Below, piece by piece: positions 11,717 to 24,179 of a DNA stretch of 64,000 bases (its first letter is position 1; each line of letters starts with the position of its first letter). A model generated the notes under the pieces. It was given only the letters and a program-made list of their open reading frames with translations, was not told the DNA's origin and searched no databases. The position numbers and the translations under genes are program-made. The DNA is from Aporrectodea caliginosa (Eukaryota; Annelida; Clitellata; Crassiclitellata; Lumbricidae): assembly GCA_020284085.1 (NCBI GenBank), contig JACEVL010000418.1, positions 102,501 to 166,500 of the forward strand, given 5' to 3'.

Positions 11717-11977
11717 TTGTTGGTGGTTGATTTTCCGTCGTTGGCTGTGTAATTGTGGTTGGTGGAGTAGTAATTGTTGAAGTCGTTGTCGTAGCTGGAG
11801 TAGTTGTTGTTGAAGTAGTTGTCGTAGCTGGAGTAGTTGTTGTTGAAGTAGTTGTCGTAGCTGGAGTAGTTGTTGTTGAAGTAGTTGTCGTAGCTGGAGT
11901 TGTGGTTGTTGATGAAGTATTTGATATCGGCGGTGGTGGTGCAGTTGTCACTGCCTGATTGTTTGCGTTGGTGCACA
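11717..11977 (-). CDS. Short mucin-like exon, module 6
   Basis: This exon of 261 nt is phase 1-1. It reads CTNANNQAVTTAPPPPISN, then four to five copies of an 11-residue unit STTTTPATTTT (33 nt), ending TTITQPTTENQPPTS before GTAAGA. The period (33 nt) and composition (Ala-containing) differ from the 39-nt repeats of modules 1-4. The mucin function is therefore conserved while the repeat itself is of separate origin or far diverged. It keeps the Cys at the exon start shared by all six mucin exons. Confidence 0.8.
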
Positions 11978-12479
11978 CTGCAAATATTTAATAAATCAAC
12001 GGAGTGGTCAATATGCTAAACGTAGTAATGAAATAAATTAGCAAACGAACGTTCAATATAATATTTTATTACACAGACAATTCAAAAATTATTTTAGCTT
12101 AGGCATATTACAGGGTTAGTAACTGAAATTTTATGGAAGATGAAAAAATATACTAATGATATTCTTTATTAATTCAAACCGACATACGTATAGTATGATT
12201 ACAATTCAGTATGAATGGATGATCAAAAGTTATTAAAGGATTCGAATTTAATTATATTATAGTGTTCGGTAGCCATGCAAGGCGTCCATCACGTCCTACA
12301 TCTCATTTTACCAACGCTATCTAGCGAATAATAGGCTTTTTGGACCTCTGGGATGACAGCGTGAATCGATCCCGCTTCCTACTGCTCTTCACGCCATTGA
12401 TGTTACCATTACTCCATGGACACCCCATATACAGTATATAGGCTAATGTTTAAATCTTGCATTTTAAAGAATGATATTT

Positions 12480-12790
12480 TGTGATTCGGTATATATAGTG
12501 GTACGGTCATGTGAGGAGAAGAGAGAATGAAAGCAAAGGTGCACGAAATGAATTGTGAGAGCAGAGGTCACCGGACGCCGCAGTCGGGGACGGCAGAAGA
12601 AGAGATGGGGAGACATGTTATAACAAGAGACGAAGTCCCTCAGATTGAAGAAAGAACAGACTGGTGCAGAAACAAGTGGAAAAGAAGGATGCATGTGGCT
12701 GATGTGTGTAAAGGCGTGTGTGTGTATGTGTAGGCGTGTCTGTGTGTATAGGCGTGTGTGTGTCTGTGTGTGCTGTGGTCTGTGCGTTAA
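12480..12790 (+). pseudogene. Retrotransposon C-terminal fragment followed by a TG-rich tract
   Basis: It reads ESRGHRTPQSGTAEEEMGRH then TDWCRNKWKRRMH. This resembles the tail of LINE polymerases with RG-RP-RW, D-R-W-R spacing. It runs into a tgtgtg/gcgtgtg tract at 12710-12785. Confidence 0.4.
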
Positions 12791-12965
12791 CGTATTCAAT
12801 GAGCTGCTAATGCGATGCAGGCTCGTAAACCTAAGCGCAGTAACTATATAGCTAATTATAATTTACGGTTTTAACCAAAGCGTGGCATACGACGATTGCT
12901 ATGATCGCCGGACTGCTGCACACATCAACAAGACGGTTACGCTGGGAGGAATTAATTCAAGCCTG

Positions 12966-13000
12966 AAGGATATATATATATACATATATATATATATAAT
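12966..13000. repeat. TA dinucleotide run
   Basis: tatatata runs 40-80 bp downstream (on the minus strand) of the module 5 Ig2 donor. Confidence 0.9.
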
Positions 13001-13049
13001 TATTGTTGTCTTTAGGTCTCTTTATTTCTTAACGAATGGACCTACTCAC

Positions 13050-13373
13050 CTGATGTTGAACAGGATTCATTAAACTCAGGTGCGTTTGTCGCGATCCATT
13101 CATATTGAGGATCCGTTGGTTCACCAAATGTCAATATACATTGGTAGCTATTGACAACGCTGCTATTGACTGTAATAGCTGATGTTGCAGTGTTAACATA
13201 CATGTCCGTCTTATTCCTATAAGGCGTATCCGTTGTGTAATATTCTCCGTTAATTATCCAGGTTATGATTGCAGGGATAGGATGGATGGTGCTATCTGCG
13301 TAAGACACGGTGCAAGAGAGTTGAACGTTGGATGAGTTACTGTCAGGAATGCATGAACATTCTGGACCGCTGC
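13050..13373 (-). CDS. Ig2 exon, class C, module 5
   Basis: This Ig-like domain has 108 codons, phase 1-1. It reads SGPECSCIPDSNSS, VQLSC (B strand), ITWIING (C strand Trp), TDTPYRNKT, SAITVNSS, SYQC (F strand), and ends EFNESCSTSG. Five Cys are kept. Sequons include NSS, NKT and NES. The donor is G|GTGAGT and the acceptor TTTCAG. It sits 1.1 kb before the module 6 mucin exon, and I found no leader or membrane exon between them, which argues for a continuous gene. Confidence 0.8.
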
Positions 13374-13424
13374 CTGAAAGACAAAACATTATAATGCATA
13401 ATAAGGAGTGGGGAATGGAACGAG

Positions 13425-13516
13425 ATAATTGATTCGCCTCTAAGTAGGCTAGGCTTCTTGACGAGGCACTATATAAATTTCCGGAATAAATGAATGAATG
13501 AATGAATGAATTGAAT
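13425..13516 (+). mobile_element. Retrotransposon 3' tail
   Basis: A gcctctaagtaggct stretch, an actatataaatt motif and an (aatg)n tail match the ends of the longer copies at 22.44 and 55.7 kb. Only the 3' UTR is present. Confidence 0.6.
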
Positions 13517-14129
13517 TCTTCTGCATGTCAAAACTCACAGACTATCTTATGTACTTAAAGCACGGGGTCCTCTGTAATTATCCATGTATTATTATAGTAG
13601 CACAGTATGATACGCAATTACAGCTAGTAGTTGGCTGCAGTTACGGACTAAACACTCTGATGTATTATCGACCAGTTTGAACTCATGTTTAATGCTTTTA
13701 CCCATATATTGTTGGGTGGTCCTAGTTGAAGAATATAAAATGGTTGTCAATCCGCAGACAGCGGGCTGCACGATGAACACCAAGACAGTTGCACTTTATG
13801 TTATGGAGCTTCTGTTATACACTCCAGCGTACTTGCCACTAAACACTGTTAGGTGGCAAGCCTCATTGCGTTAAACTTCGCCAACGCTTACTAGCACAGT
13901 GTCGTACACTGTGATCCTTTTGCCTAATACATGATTAAACTATTAGATAAAAATATTTTTTTGTATATTGTGGACACATGCTTTCGCAATTTCTGTATGT
14001 AGCACTGTAACTATGGTCTATTCTTATTTTTAATGCATAAATGTTTCATCCTATCTTTTTATTTTCACGGTTTGACCCTCCCAGATCCTGACCTTGCACT
14101 AAAATGAACCACTAAACCCCAAAATGCAC

Positions 14130-14765
14130 TTGCGGATATCGTATCGTATCGTATTTAAGCATTTGTAAAGCGCCTCTCGTAGGGTGAACCGTTCAGAAGC
14201 GCTCCCAGTGTGCTAAGCCCCGCGAAAATAAACAGGTTTTGAGAAAAGCGAAGGAAGAAGAGAGACTGCCAGAGAGAATTTTAGAGCGAACAGAAGGAGA
14301 AAGAGCATTCCAAAGAGAGGGACCAATTGAAGCAAAGGAACGAGCCTGAGCCATAGCAGTTCTACTACGGAGAACCAAGAGGTCAAGTCTATTGCAGGAA
14401 CGAAGTGGACGGTGGGAGGAAGCTGAGTGTGGCCGTATCCTATAAGTAGTACGCCAACCAGATATTGCGGGGCAAGACCCCTCTGAGCCTTGAAGATCAG
14501 AGAGAGGATTTTAAATTGTATGCGAGCATGCAGAGGGAGCCAATGAAGTTCAATCAAACATATCAAAGGAAGAGATGTGAGAGTACCTGGGAAGGCGCGC
14601 TATAAGTCTAGCAGCTGTGTTGAGGACCGACTGAAGAGGAGAGAGACGAATCTTAGGAAGACCAACAAGAAGGGAATTGCAGTAGTCAATCCGAGAAAAT
14701 ACAAAAGCATGAACTAAAGTTGTGAATATGGTGGAGGAGACAGAACGACGAATGACCCTTACATA
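14130..14765 (-). pseudogene. Non-LTR retrotransposon 3' end (CR1/L2-like)
   Basis: On the minus strand it reads IELHWLPLHARIQFKILSLI, RGLAPQYL, then after frameshifts VLRSRTAMAQARSFASIGPS and LWNALSP. A conserved 3' UTR follows, ending in an atacg-type short tandem tail at 14135-14158. It is 5'-truncated and lies in the intron between module 5 Ig1 and Ig2. Confidence 0.8.
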
Positions 14766-14895
14766 GCACTAGTGTAACAGCGGGGATGCTTCATGCTTGA
14801 CGCACATTTCGTAGGTTGCCTAGCCATTACATTTCATCGTATTGTCAGCGTTTGATTAGCTAATTAGAATAAACATGGGGCTGTTTATTACTTAC

Positions 14896-15213
14896 GAACA
14901 ACAAGTAGCTTGGCGCCCATCGTCGTGTTATCGTTATTACATTCTGCTTTGTACAACCCTGCTGTTGTTATCGGTTGTCCATTTTCAGTTGTCGTCGAGT
15001 TCAGTATTATTAGACCGCTCTGATTGACGTAGTAGAGATCTGCCAGAGTTGGATCAACTGTGCAATTAGAACTTGTGATCTGCTTTCCATCTAACTCATC
15101 CGACGTTGGTAAAACCCTCCACCTTACAGTGCAAGGACTGGCTGTCACATTCATTGGTACATCGAGTGTTCCCTCACGGACCGCTATGTTCGTCAAGTTC
15201 GGAAAACAGTAAC
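14896..15213 (-). CDS. Ig1 exon, class C, module 5
   Basis: This exon has 106 codons, phase 1-1. It reads YCFPNLTNIAVREG, MNVTASPCTVRWRVLP, SNCTVDP, YVNQSGLIILNST, TAGLYKAEC and GAKLLVVR. Beyond the usual two Cys it has two more (SPC and SNC), so an extra disulfide is possible. It has at least six sequons. The donor is C|GTAAGT and the acceptor ATTTCAG. The sequence just upstream is open in the same frame and hydrophobic but starts with GTG and lies in the intron, so I do not treat it as a leader. Confidence 0.75.
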
Positions 15214-16995
15214 CTGAAATAAATACCCTCTCTGCCAATTCCATTTCAGATATCGATAACAATGAAAGAAGCAGAAGCAGAGCAACCACTTAGATCCGTC
15301 AGACAACTGCGGTAAATGAACTTTAGAAAGTTCACTAAGAGATAGAAATTAAAACTATGCTGTCGAAATGTCCAGATATATAGTTAAATGCAATGTTTAG
15401 TTAGCAGTGACTGATAGCGGATGAAGTGCACACAGAATTGCAGAATTTTGTCTTCGAGGAAATCTCTAACCAGATAAGGGAATGCAGAGAATAATGAAGA
15501 ACCTGTCTGAAAGTAAAGCGGTATAACAGGAAGGAATTTAGGCTAATGGTATAAAATGAGATAAGTGCAAATAAAAGTCAACTAAAAGGACCATCATATA
15601 GGATATGACCCAAAATTATCAACGCGCAGTCATTAAAATGAATCTGAAAGGAACAACATTTCGGAGCGTTCGAAGTTTGAAAACTCTGGAAGTTGATAAC
15701 AAGTCACTGCGACATTTTTCCGATTCGACGTTATCAAAATTGTTTTTCTTTAGAAATGACTTGAAAATAATTTATCACTTAAAGTTTAATGGAAGCACTT
15801 GCAAAATAAAATGTCTGCTGAATGAGTTTAAACGGTAGAAAATTATTAAAGATAAATGATTGACTATAAACGTTTCAAGTGTCAATATAATATTATTATT
15901 TGATTCGTACAAGGTCAATTAAACATCAAAAACTAATTGTAGGAAGTTTCTTTAGTTTCTGTTTCATAGCAGCAACTGCACAGAGGCGAACTACTTAATA
16001 AAATTATCTTCTATGTTAAGCATGCCTGGTTTATTCCTTGCAAATAGCTAGCATGAAGTAGGGACCTACCGTAGTCATTAATGCAAGCAGTGCTTTTTTC
16101 TATAAAAAAGTTCCGGAACTAGAAAAATTCAGAACAATTATAGTCGCATATTTTCTGCTGATTATTTCTATTTCATGTGTATCAGCATAAATAAACACTG
16201 AAAGCACTAATATAAATTAAAGTAGCCTACCTAAAATAATTTAAATAATTTGTAATTAAAAATTTTAATTAACAAAATTAATTTTTAATTGCTGAAAAAT
16301 GGTCCTTGAACGCCGCTCCGGACCGCTCCGGCTGAAAAAAAGCATATAGACCAAAGTGATTTATAAGAAAAAGGAGATATACCACAAACAATCAACATCT
16401 ACTAAGGCTTTTGGCAATTTCATAAATGCCTTGCAAGACGTAATAATGTGTAATCTCAATAATGAATATTTATATACTCGAAATGGCCAAGTCTTTTTTG
16501 TAGACAAACCACTGCCCGCAAGATGCTATTCTTAAATGCTCAGATCAATAGTAGAAGCCGTACACTTGTTGATCGCATGAAAATATTCTATGTGATAACG
16601 TCTGTTGCAATTTATAAACAGGATGGTTTAGTGATCATGTATTGGCGGTATGCATAAAATATTTCGATGGCGAATCTTCTAATGACAGTGGTAATGTCAT
16701 TTCAAAAGAAATAATTTAGCAAAAGGACAACAATTACAACGAATTATGAGTTTTGCGTTCAAGAAAACGAAATTGATATTAAACTTAGAACGGCCTTGAT
16801 ACGATTGTTAAGACGATGATGAAGATTATAATAAATATAAGTATGATGGCCATGACTGGAGAGTGTCAACTTGGCAGTGAGTAACATTATGATGGCAAAC
16901 TAAAAGAAAAAACACAACAACTGACATAATTTATCAAATCACTTCAAATAATTAATTTCTTCCCACAATATTTTTGCTGCTACATTCAAACATAC
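15214..16995. other. Intron between module 5 mucin and Ig1; nothing recognised
   Basis: AT-rich. An open frame at 15605-15838 on the plus strand has no recognisable domain. A short ccgctccggaccgctccgg duplication lies at 16313-16331. Confidence 0.4.
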
Positions 16996-17229
16996 TTGAA
17001 GTGGTATTCGAAGACTCGGCTGTCGTTAGAATCTCAGTTAATGTATTCGGCAGCTGAGTAGTCCTTGTCAGTGGCAGAGTAGTAATTGTTGTGGCTGGTG
17101 GTTGTGCAGTCGTTATCGGCGGTAGAGTAGTCGCTGTCGATGGCTGAGTAGTTCTTGGTGGCCGAGTATTTGTCGTTTGAGACGGTATAGTAGTCGTTGT
17201 TGAGAAGCTTCTTGTTGTAAGATGGCATA
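16996..17229 (-). CDS. Short mucin-like exon, module 5
   Basis: This exon of 234 nt is phase 1-1. It reads CHLTTRSFSTTTTIPSQTT, then degenerate Thr/Pro units (TATTLPPITTAQPP, ATTITTLPL) and ends TAESSNTTSS before GTATGT. It has the same opening Cys and Thr lead as the module 2 and 4 mucin exons but only about four degraded repeats. It therefore looks either like an old copy that never expanded or one that contracted. There is no ATG in this frame. The neighbouring longer open stretch with MDFNMY is a different frame and not the splice-compatible one. Confidence 0.7.
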
Positions 17230-20152
17230 CTAAAAAAATAGTTTTCGATCATATTTAATATAGTGAAAGCAAGTGTACGAAGTTTTCTGTTAATATACAT
17301 ATTGAAGTCCAAATATCTTTTATGTAGTGCTTATAGACATGTTTTGCCTTTGTGGGGCTTGCTTCTGACTTGTTTATTGATAATACTCAGGCTTACGTTC
17401 GCGGCCAAGCCGTAGATGAATTCACTAGTTGATCAGAGAGGGACCTATTTGAAATATTTGAGGCGCGTTCCTCTTTTTTGTCAGCTAAATTTCTCCGGTT
17501 TAGTTCTCATTGCATCGCCCATATTCGGAGGACGTATTCCGCAACCTCGGAATAATTTTATACCCGGGCAACTTAAGTTTAAATACCAGTAAGTCTTGTG
17601 AAATTATCATATCCCGTCTCCATTCCCGAACTGATGTCACGATTCCACCAATTGTTGGGATGGAACGGGTAACCGAACTCAAGATGAATGGTGTTACACT
17701 TTTTGAAAGAATCAGATTCTTGTTGCATATAAATAATATATGCTGCAGAGTTAAGCAGTCCTTTTTCGCATTGCATGTCATGGTGGCTCTCGTGGGTTCA
17801 ATGCTAATCGTCTTCATGACGTAGCGCGCTCGACCGTCGATGCGCGAATGTTATTTTTCTCTCATGTTAGGTGAGGGCTACGCTAATTGGGGCGAGTGAG
17901 AAAGGCTTAATTCTTTGATGAAAAAAAACATACAAAACATGGCCTTTTCCCAGCCACTCCTGCTGCATTCGAAAAGATGTGCGTTAAGGCTGACCGTGCT
18001 CTATTTGCCGCCATTTGGGGTGGCCATGAACATGTTCTTCATGGTTTTTCCATCCAGCTCGTCAATGGAGTAATAAAGACTATACTAGTAGATACTAAGG
18101 GTTTCCTGGACAGCAAGGCTAGCAAACGAATGGGTATTAGAACAAGTCCTGGCACAGAACGACAATTATTAAGCACCATCAAAACAAGAAACTTTAGATA
18201 TTTTGGTCACATTCTGAGGAAAAGGGGGGACTGTCTCGAGAAAGAAATAATGCAGGGCACAACAGCGGGAATTCGAACACGTGGAAGACCAAGGATTGAG
18301 CATGTATCAATTGATGAAAGCAACGGAGGACAGAGTCATATGGAAGCAGACAGTTCAAGGTGCGGCCAAACTTCGGATCGAAGATGGCTAAACACCAGAC
18401 AAGACAAGAGTGTACTTACTTACAAGTTCTTACATTACTTACTTAGAATATCTCAAGAACCACAAGTGACAGAGCCGTAGTTATGGTGTCTATGCTAGGG
18501 CTACATTATGTCAAAATACTCAAAGAAGTTCTTTTAACTTTGAAGGATTTGAAGCACAATAGGATGACTTCATTTCCAAGATTGCTTGACCTCTGTTGTC
18601 AATTATTATCATCACAGTTTCTGTGAGACATAGGAAGATATTCTCAGTCAAAGATACATTCGTCGGAGTTGTGTAAAACCCAACAGAGTCATCATGAACA
18701 TTGTATGACAGTCGCATGATCTTTTAGTCCAATAACAATAGACTCGTTGAGGTGGACTTTCGGTTTCGCACGAACTACAACTGTTCGAATGGTGTTCTTC
18801 GTGTCCTTTTTTCATGGTTCCCAGGGTCGTGGAAATGAAAAGGGTAAACGCAACATTGTATGACCATCTGTTGACTTTGTAGTTCAAGTTCACTTGACCT
18901 GTAATGCTTATAGTCCATTGTTTGAATGAAACTACACTGGTTAAAATGAAAGCCTTGGTGCCTATTTTATGGTTTACGGGGGTGCCGAATCATAATTATA
19001 CGGAACATTTTATGATCATCGGATGACCTTGTAGACTAAGATCACATCACCTACTATGGCAGAATTTTGGCTACTGAGGAACTGAAAAAGACAGATTTCT
19101 GATCATGGTTTAATTTTGTGGAAGGGTTACTTCAATTTCATAAACATGAAATTAGTCAAAAATGATGCGCTGTGATTCACAGACAAACAGACAGAAAATA
19201 TTTATTGATCTGTTACTTGATGTTAATGTTATACAGGAGGCCTACAGCAGAATATAATTACAGAAGAGTGGCCGGCATATGTTTGTCAGATTACTTGTAG
19301 CATAGACTCCACAGTAGACACCGAGATCACCTTTCTAAGATTCATGGCCGTGGAGATTTAAATGGTCGCTTGGAAATTTACGAACAGTGACGTCGTGTCA
19401 CGTGATCCATGGATAATAAATACTGCACAGAGTCAAACATTGGCTTTCAGAATATCATAGAGTCGAGAACTCTAGCCTGAACATCGCTGTCACCCTTCTA
19501 AGACTTATGGATGTGGAGATGTAAATGGACACTTCAAACGTCACGTGTTTCGCAAGAAAAATATGCTAGTGGTTTTTTTAATTCCTCACCCTCAGAAATC
19601 ATAACTTGACACAATAATTGTCGTCAGTCTAAGGACAATACTTTAAGACATTGATCCAATGATGCAATTTCAACTGCGACGTGAAATTTTGCCGTCATGT
19701 CACACGGCGTCACGCACGAGTTACTTAATGAAACCAAATTTGTTGAAAAAAATGCATTCATGAAGGAATTCGAATATCTCTTTTCGCGATGTGAGCTCCT
19801 TACTCTATCTCTGCCACTATTTGACTAGACATTGAATACCATTGTATTCGATCAAGTTCTTGTGTTATCAGGTCGGAAACACCTCCAGCTAGTCTTCTTA
19901 TTATTAATTAGCATGTATACAATATTCTTTCACACCTAGGCCTACATAATCCTACATATCAATATAGATGGGAATGTTTGTGTAATTGCCAAGGGCATCG
20001 TTACAAGAGGTGCCACATAATATTGCATTTACGACAACAAATACGATCACCATCATTGATAATCAGTTTAAAACCAGTATGACTATTACATAAATACGCT
20101 CACATCTGCTCTAATTTATATATTTTCTGCAACAGACTGTAAAAAAACTTAC
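17230..20152. repeat. Intron block shared with module 2 and module 4 introns
   Basis: Segments such as tttgtggggcttgcttctgactt (17351), the tagttatggtgtctatg stretch (18477) and gttcaagttcacttgacctg (18883) recur in order at 27.0-28.6 kb and 50.7-54.5 kb. The introns 5' of the mucin exons of modules 2, 4 and 5 therefore share ancestry. Confidence 0.7.
17975..18420 (+). pseudogene. Retrotransposon C-terminal fragment
   Basis: It reads KTRNFRYFGHILRKRGDCLE, KEIMQGTTAGIRTRGRPR, then DRRWLNTR in a shifted frame. This is the common YFGH-(I/V)-x-R, EK-x-I-x-G, RGRPR ending of LINE polymerases. It is degraded and sits inside the shared intron block. Confidence 0.65.
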
Positions 20153-20479
20153 CTTCCACTGAGCAAGATGCGTTGAACTCCGGTGCATTCGTTGCGATGA
20201 ATGGATACTGAATATCATTTACCGCAACTGCATTAAAAGTAACTATGCATGTAAAGTATCCGGAAATGCTGCTCTCCACTGTAATTGTTGATGTAGATTC
20301 GAATACAAAGTAATCAATCCTCGTCCTTGGAGGAGTTTCCGTAGCGTAAAAGACGCCATCGATTTGCCAAGTCATATTGGCATAGGTCGGTTGTATTGTG
20401 CTGTCGGCATAATAGATAGTACACGATAGTTGGACGTAGGTCAGTGAACTTGCATTGCATGAACATTCTGGAGCTCTGC
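20153..20479 (-). CDS. Ig2 exon, class B, module 4
   Basis: This Ig-like domain has 109 codons, phase 1-1. It reads RAPECSCNASSLTYVQLSC, MTWQIDG (C strand Trp), ETPPRTR, STITVESS, YFTC (F strand), and ends EFNASCSVEG. It is two codons longer than modules 1 and 3 because of an AVNDI insertion after the F-G turn. The donor is G|GTAAGT and the acceptor TTGACAG. Five Cys are kept. The following intron (20.15 to 17.23 kb) is shared in sequence with those before the module 2 and module 4 mucin exons. Confidence 0.8.
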
Positions 20480-21289
20480 CTGTCAAAGTTAAAAAATGAG
20501 ATATAATAATAATAATAATTTAGTTTTGGAAGATGGTCTGATGTTTCTATTCACTAAAGGGTTTCGTGCATATCTCTTTCCTGTTTTAAACTATATGGTG
20601 GGGGATTTACTTCCAAGGAAGACCACGAGGCGCTAGAAGTGGTGCTGCGACGTCTCATCAAAGGCCAATACCTCCCCTCAGACATTCTAACCAACAAAAG
20701 AGCAGCAATGCCTACATGCGGACTATCGCCTATTGTCAACTGTGCAGAGAAACGGACATGTCTTACATGACATGCTCCCTCCCAAAAGACATACTGAACA
20801 TGGTCTACGCCCTCGCCCTCGTGATCGAGAAATACCCTCGCAGACTGTTTCCCCAGAAAAATCTTTATAATTATGATAGTTTATCAAACATAATCAACAT
20901 TCATGATTCGTCAAATATAAATGACATGTGAACAAACAATTTATATACTGCACAAATAGTCTAATCCAGAAATAGAGAAACTGCCACGTTAGCCAAAATG
21001 CGGATTGCATTATTGATCCCAAAATAAAGAATATTCTATTCAATTCTATAATATTCTATATGCATCGTGTTGGTGAGGATCAAGCAAGCCGTGAGCAACT
21101 ATATTGCGTATTGCATTTAAGCCTAAGGGATTGGCGTACCCGACAACATGTACGCTGGCCATGACCCCAGAAACCTATCTGCGACTTTGACGCTCAGGAT
21201 CACCATACTGGTAACCATTTCCAGTCCCGGCGTGAAAGTAGGAGCATCGGGTTGGTCAGGCCCCCCTCCCGCAATTCGGCGAATCAGCA
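20480..21289. other. Intron; unassigned
   Basis: Starts with a block also present behind the module 1 and 3 Ig2 exons (ttagttttggaagatggtctg). A GC-richer insert at 20600-20850 with a short open frame (EDHEALEVVLRRLIKGQY) was not recognised. From 21130 the sequence matches 31.55 and 56.89 kb. Confidence 0.4.
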
Positions 21290-21290
21290 G

Positions 21291-21450
21291 CTAAGAGGAT
21301 TTGTTGTGGTTGAGCTTCAGACTGCATTCTTCATGCCAACTTGAAACATGCTCCAGTTCTAAAGGTATCGAGGCACTTTTGGATGAAGGTATGATGATGT
21401 TGCAGTCATCTACAAACTTTAGGAGACGTTTAGTGGGGTGGAATTCGGAC
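21291..21450 (-). pseudogene. Reverse transcriptase fragment with FVDD box
   Basis: The minus strand reads LKFVDDCNIIIPSSKSASIP, then HVSSWHEECSLKLNHNKSS. This is the catalytic (Y/F)-x-DD motif and the following thumb region of a LINE polymerase. It is head to head with the plus-strand fragment that follows. Confidence 0.7.
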
Positions 21451-21454
21451 AATC

Positions 21455-21670
21455 TGTCGTCTAGTACCGCAAAGGCACTTGTATATTCCACTATTCTGAC
21501 GCACTTCAACTATTGTGACTCCATCTTTGAAGGCATGCTGAAGTACAGGGTTTATTGCCTTCAATCCGTCCTCAACTGCGCTGTCCAAATATTGACCAAT
21601 CCACCGAAGTTCTTTCATCTATCGGTGTATATGAGTGGACGCCTCCACTGGCTTCCAGTCAATGAATAAA
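21455..21670 (+). pseudogene. Retrotransposon polymerase C-terminal fragment
   Basis: It reads LVYSTILTHFNYCDSIFEGM, YCLQSVLNCAVQILTNPPKF and SGRLHWLPVN. These are the conserved C-terminal blocks of a CR1/L2-like polymerase. The opposite orientation to the preceding fragment indicates a rearranged or twin-primed insertion, or two insertions. Confidence 0.7.
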
Positions 21671-22077
21671 TTCAAGATCCGTCTTCAGCTGAACATGCGC
21701 GATATTGCATATAACACTTTGACAACGAGATGCATTGCTATTCCAGTCACTTTTAGTACATTCTCATCGTTGGAGTGTTAACTAAGTTCGGCACACATCT
21801 TTAAACTGTGTTAATGCACACTTGTTTAGATCAATTAAATATATTAAGCAAAAGTCATCTATTAAGCAATAGATCGCATCGCATCCAAGAGGTACTTAGA
21901 ACACACGACACATAGTTACAGACATGCATAAAGACAAAGTTCTGTTGAGATAAACCACAGACAGAATTCAAAGAACTAAGTCTCTCGCTTTCATAATTCC
22001 AGTAGTATATCTGCAACTCAACTAGCTAAGCTCAGCATATAATTTGCATTGGTATAAAAATCATCTGAAAAACTCAC

Positions 22078-22398
22078 GGACGACAAGTAGTTTGGCTCCT
22101 GTCTTGTTGTCATTGTTCGCACACTGTGCGATGTAGAGCCCAGCAGTTGAAATCGGACCTCCGTATGGAGTCGTTGTAGCATTAAGTATTACCAGACCAC
22201 TTTGATTAGGATAGAAGAGTCCAGTCAATGAAGAATCTCTGCTACCGTCATTTGCCTGGATCATTCTGCCATCAAACTCGTCAGAAGATGGAGTGACTCT
22301 CCACAATACGTTGTTAGTGTCAGTTGTTAGATTCATAAGTATGTTCTCGTATCCTTCGTAAACTGCTATGTTCTTCATATTCGGCAAGCACACCGGAG
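22078..22398 (-). CDS. Ig1 exon, class B, module 4
   Basis: This V-set-like domain has 107 codons, phase 1-1. It reads PVCLPNMKNIAVYEG, has a C-strand Trp (VLWRVTP), GSRDSSLTGLFYPNQSG, NATTTPYGGPISTAG, LYIAQC and TGAKLLVVR. Two Cys and sequons NLT, NQS, NAT and NKT are seen. The acceptor is TTAAG and the donor C|GTGAGT. This is the cleanest class B Ig1 and serves as the reference for the divergent module 3 copy. A minus-strand retrotransposon end lies right behind its acceptor (22430-22920). Confidence 0.8.
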
Positions 22399-22429
22399 CT
22401 TAACAAAGAAAACAGTCATTTCATTAATT

Positions 22430-22925
22430 CATTTCAGGGATTTATATAGCGCCTCTTCAAGAAGCCTACTCAGAGGCGCTCCCAGTCCAACCACGGTGAT
22501 ACAAGTCAGTCTTAAGAAGCCTGTAGAACGTAGATGAATTATCCCTAGGTAACAGGCGTATCTCCAACGGGAGACCATTCCATGTAGAAGGACGTACAGG
22601 CTACAACTGAGAAAGCACGACGCTGACAGGTTGAGGTTCTAGCACGAGGGACCAAAAGCTCCCCGCTAGAAGCAGAGGGAAGGGCTGTGCGAGCTAGCAC
22701 ATCATATACAGGACAACAGAGCTCACGTAGATAGTCTGGAGCATAGCCAAGGAGGCAACGCCAAACCAGCGCGGCGATTCTGTACTCGACGCACTGCGAG
22801 ACAGGGAGCCAGTATAGGGTACCATGCATGTAAGCCGAAACAGAGGCAAACTGATGGATTCAACAAATTAGCCGGTCTCCAGAGCGAAGAACCGGGTCTT
22901 AAACGAATGAACGACTAGAACTCCT
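22430..22925 (-). pseudogene. Non-LTR retrotransposon 3' end
   Basis: The minus strand reads GTLYWLPVSQCVEYRIAALV, LLGYAPDYLRELCCPVYD, LLVPRARTSTCQRRAFSVV. A 3' UTR follows ending gcgctatataaatcc with an AATG-like tail. It is close to the copy at 55.3 kb, and 5'-truncated. Confidence 0.75.
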
Positions 22926-23039
22926 TAAAGAAAACCCTGGTCTTTAACTTTTGCTGTTTATCAATAGAACATCGAGTTATAAGGTTTAAGATTTTCTTTA
23001 CACGTCCTGCATAATAGCCATGGCATAAGTTCAATCGAG

Positions 23040-23660
23040 TTAACAGAGATATTGTCTCATCAAAGGTTAGCTGGTTTCTAAACATATAATTGAATAATTA
23101 ATTAGAATTAGCATTAGTTCGAATTTCTTAATTAGAATAAGAATTGGCATTTTTCAGAACAAATTAACTAGAATTAGAATTAGCGCTCAACTAATTAATT
23201 AGAACTAGCGGCTGCCATCAGAAAACAAATTGACACAAAACTAATTAAAATCCTATTTTACTGGATTCTTTCAAAAAATAAAATTTATTATTTTACCAGT
23301 TGAACGCTCAATCTATTAGACAAATATATCAAATTACGACGATGCTAAAATGTCAATGCTCTTCATCCAAGTTCTTCTTATTACTTTGGAAAATCTTTTG
23401 ATGTGTAAAAGATGGGAACTGCACTTAGGATCTATCATGAGTTCTGAAGTATTGTCTTCAAGCCTACTTCAATGCTAATTTGTAAAAACAAATTCTGCAA
23501 CAATAAATGTTCGCTCCATTGAGGCTGATGTTGCAGGAAGAACAAGATGTTTCAGATGCAGTAACCAATTAATTATACTTAAATTACATACGTAACTAAT
23601 TAATTAGCTAAACAATTAGTTTCGAGTTATTTAGTTACCCATCACTGCGGTTGACAGAAA
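23040..23660. repeat. AATTAG-rich intron block
   Basis: Many aattaatta/attagaattag runs. The block and its flanks recur at 32.75-33.26 and 58.1-58.27 kb in the same position between mucin and class B Ig1 exons. Confidence 0.75.
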
Positions 23661-24179
23661 AATCCATGCTTTAATGAGAGATTTAAAACATGAAGAATGA
23701 AGAGTAGTCATCATTGCCTTGGAGTTTTTGATTTCAAAATGTCTCTATCAAAAGTAGTAACGACCAATTTCAATAACGAATAATTAATAAATAAACTGGG
23801 TTATCTCTGAACATATTTGATTTCTCACATTGTGGAATAAAATATAACTCATATTTTATAATCTATACGAACATAACAGGTATTAACAGATATATCCTGC
23901 TAGAATGCTCTATATCCACTTGAACTAATTCCTGTAGTAGCTCAATGACTACTACGGGAAATAGACAACAAATGGATATTTATCTTTTGAGCCAGCGTCC
24001 CGGAAACGGAAGGAACAAGGATTAGCAATACATAGAGGAGAACTCTACCATAGAGATGCATAATATATAAATATATTGCACTCTATAAACTATCTCTATG
24101 GTTGAAGTTAGAGTACCTCTATCCATCTGGAGAAACGGTCGACATATGCCAGATAATATTAATTTTCCGCATGTTCAAA

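Noticed and set aside
15214..15289. Hydrophobic leader-like peptide (VALLLLLSLLSIS) in frame with the module 5 Ig1 exon
   Set aside because: It begins with GTG rather than ATG and lies behind a good ATTTCAG acceptor, so it is read-through into the intron.
17500..17824. Overlapping open frames of about 100 codons on both strands
   Set aside because: No recognisable domain, in an intron shared among modules but not conserved as coding in the other copies.
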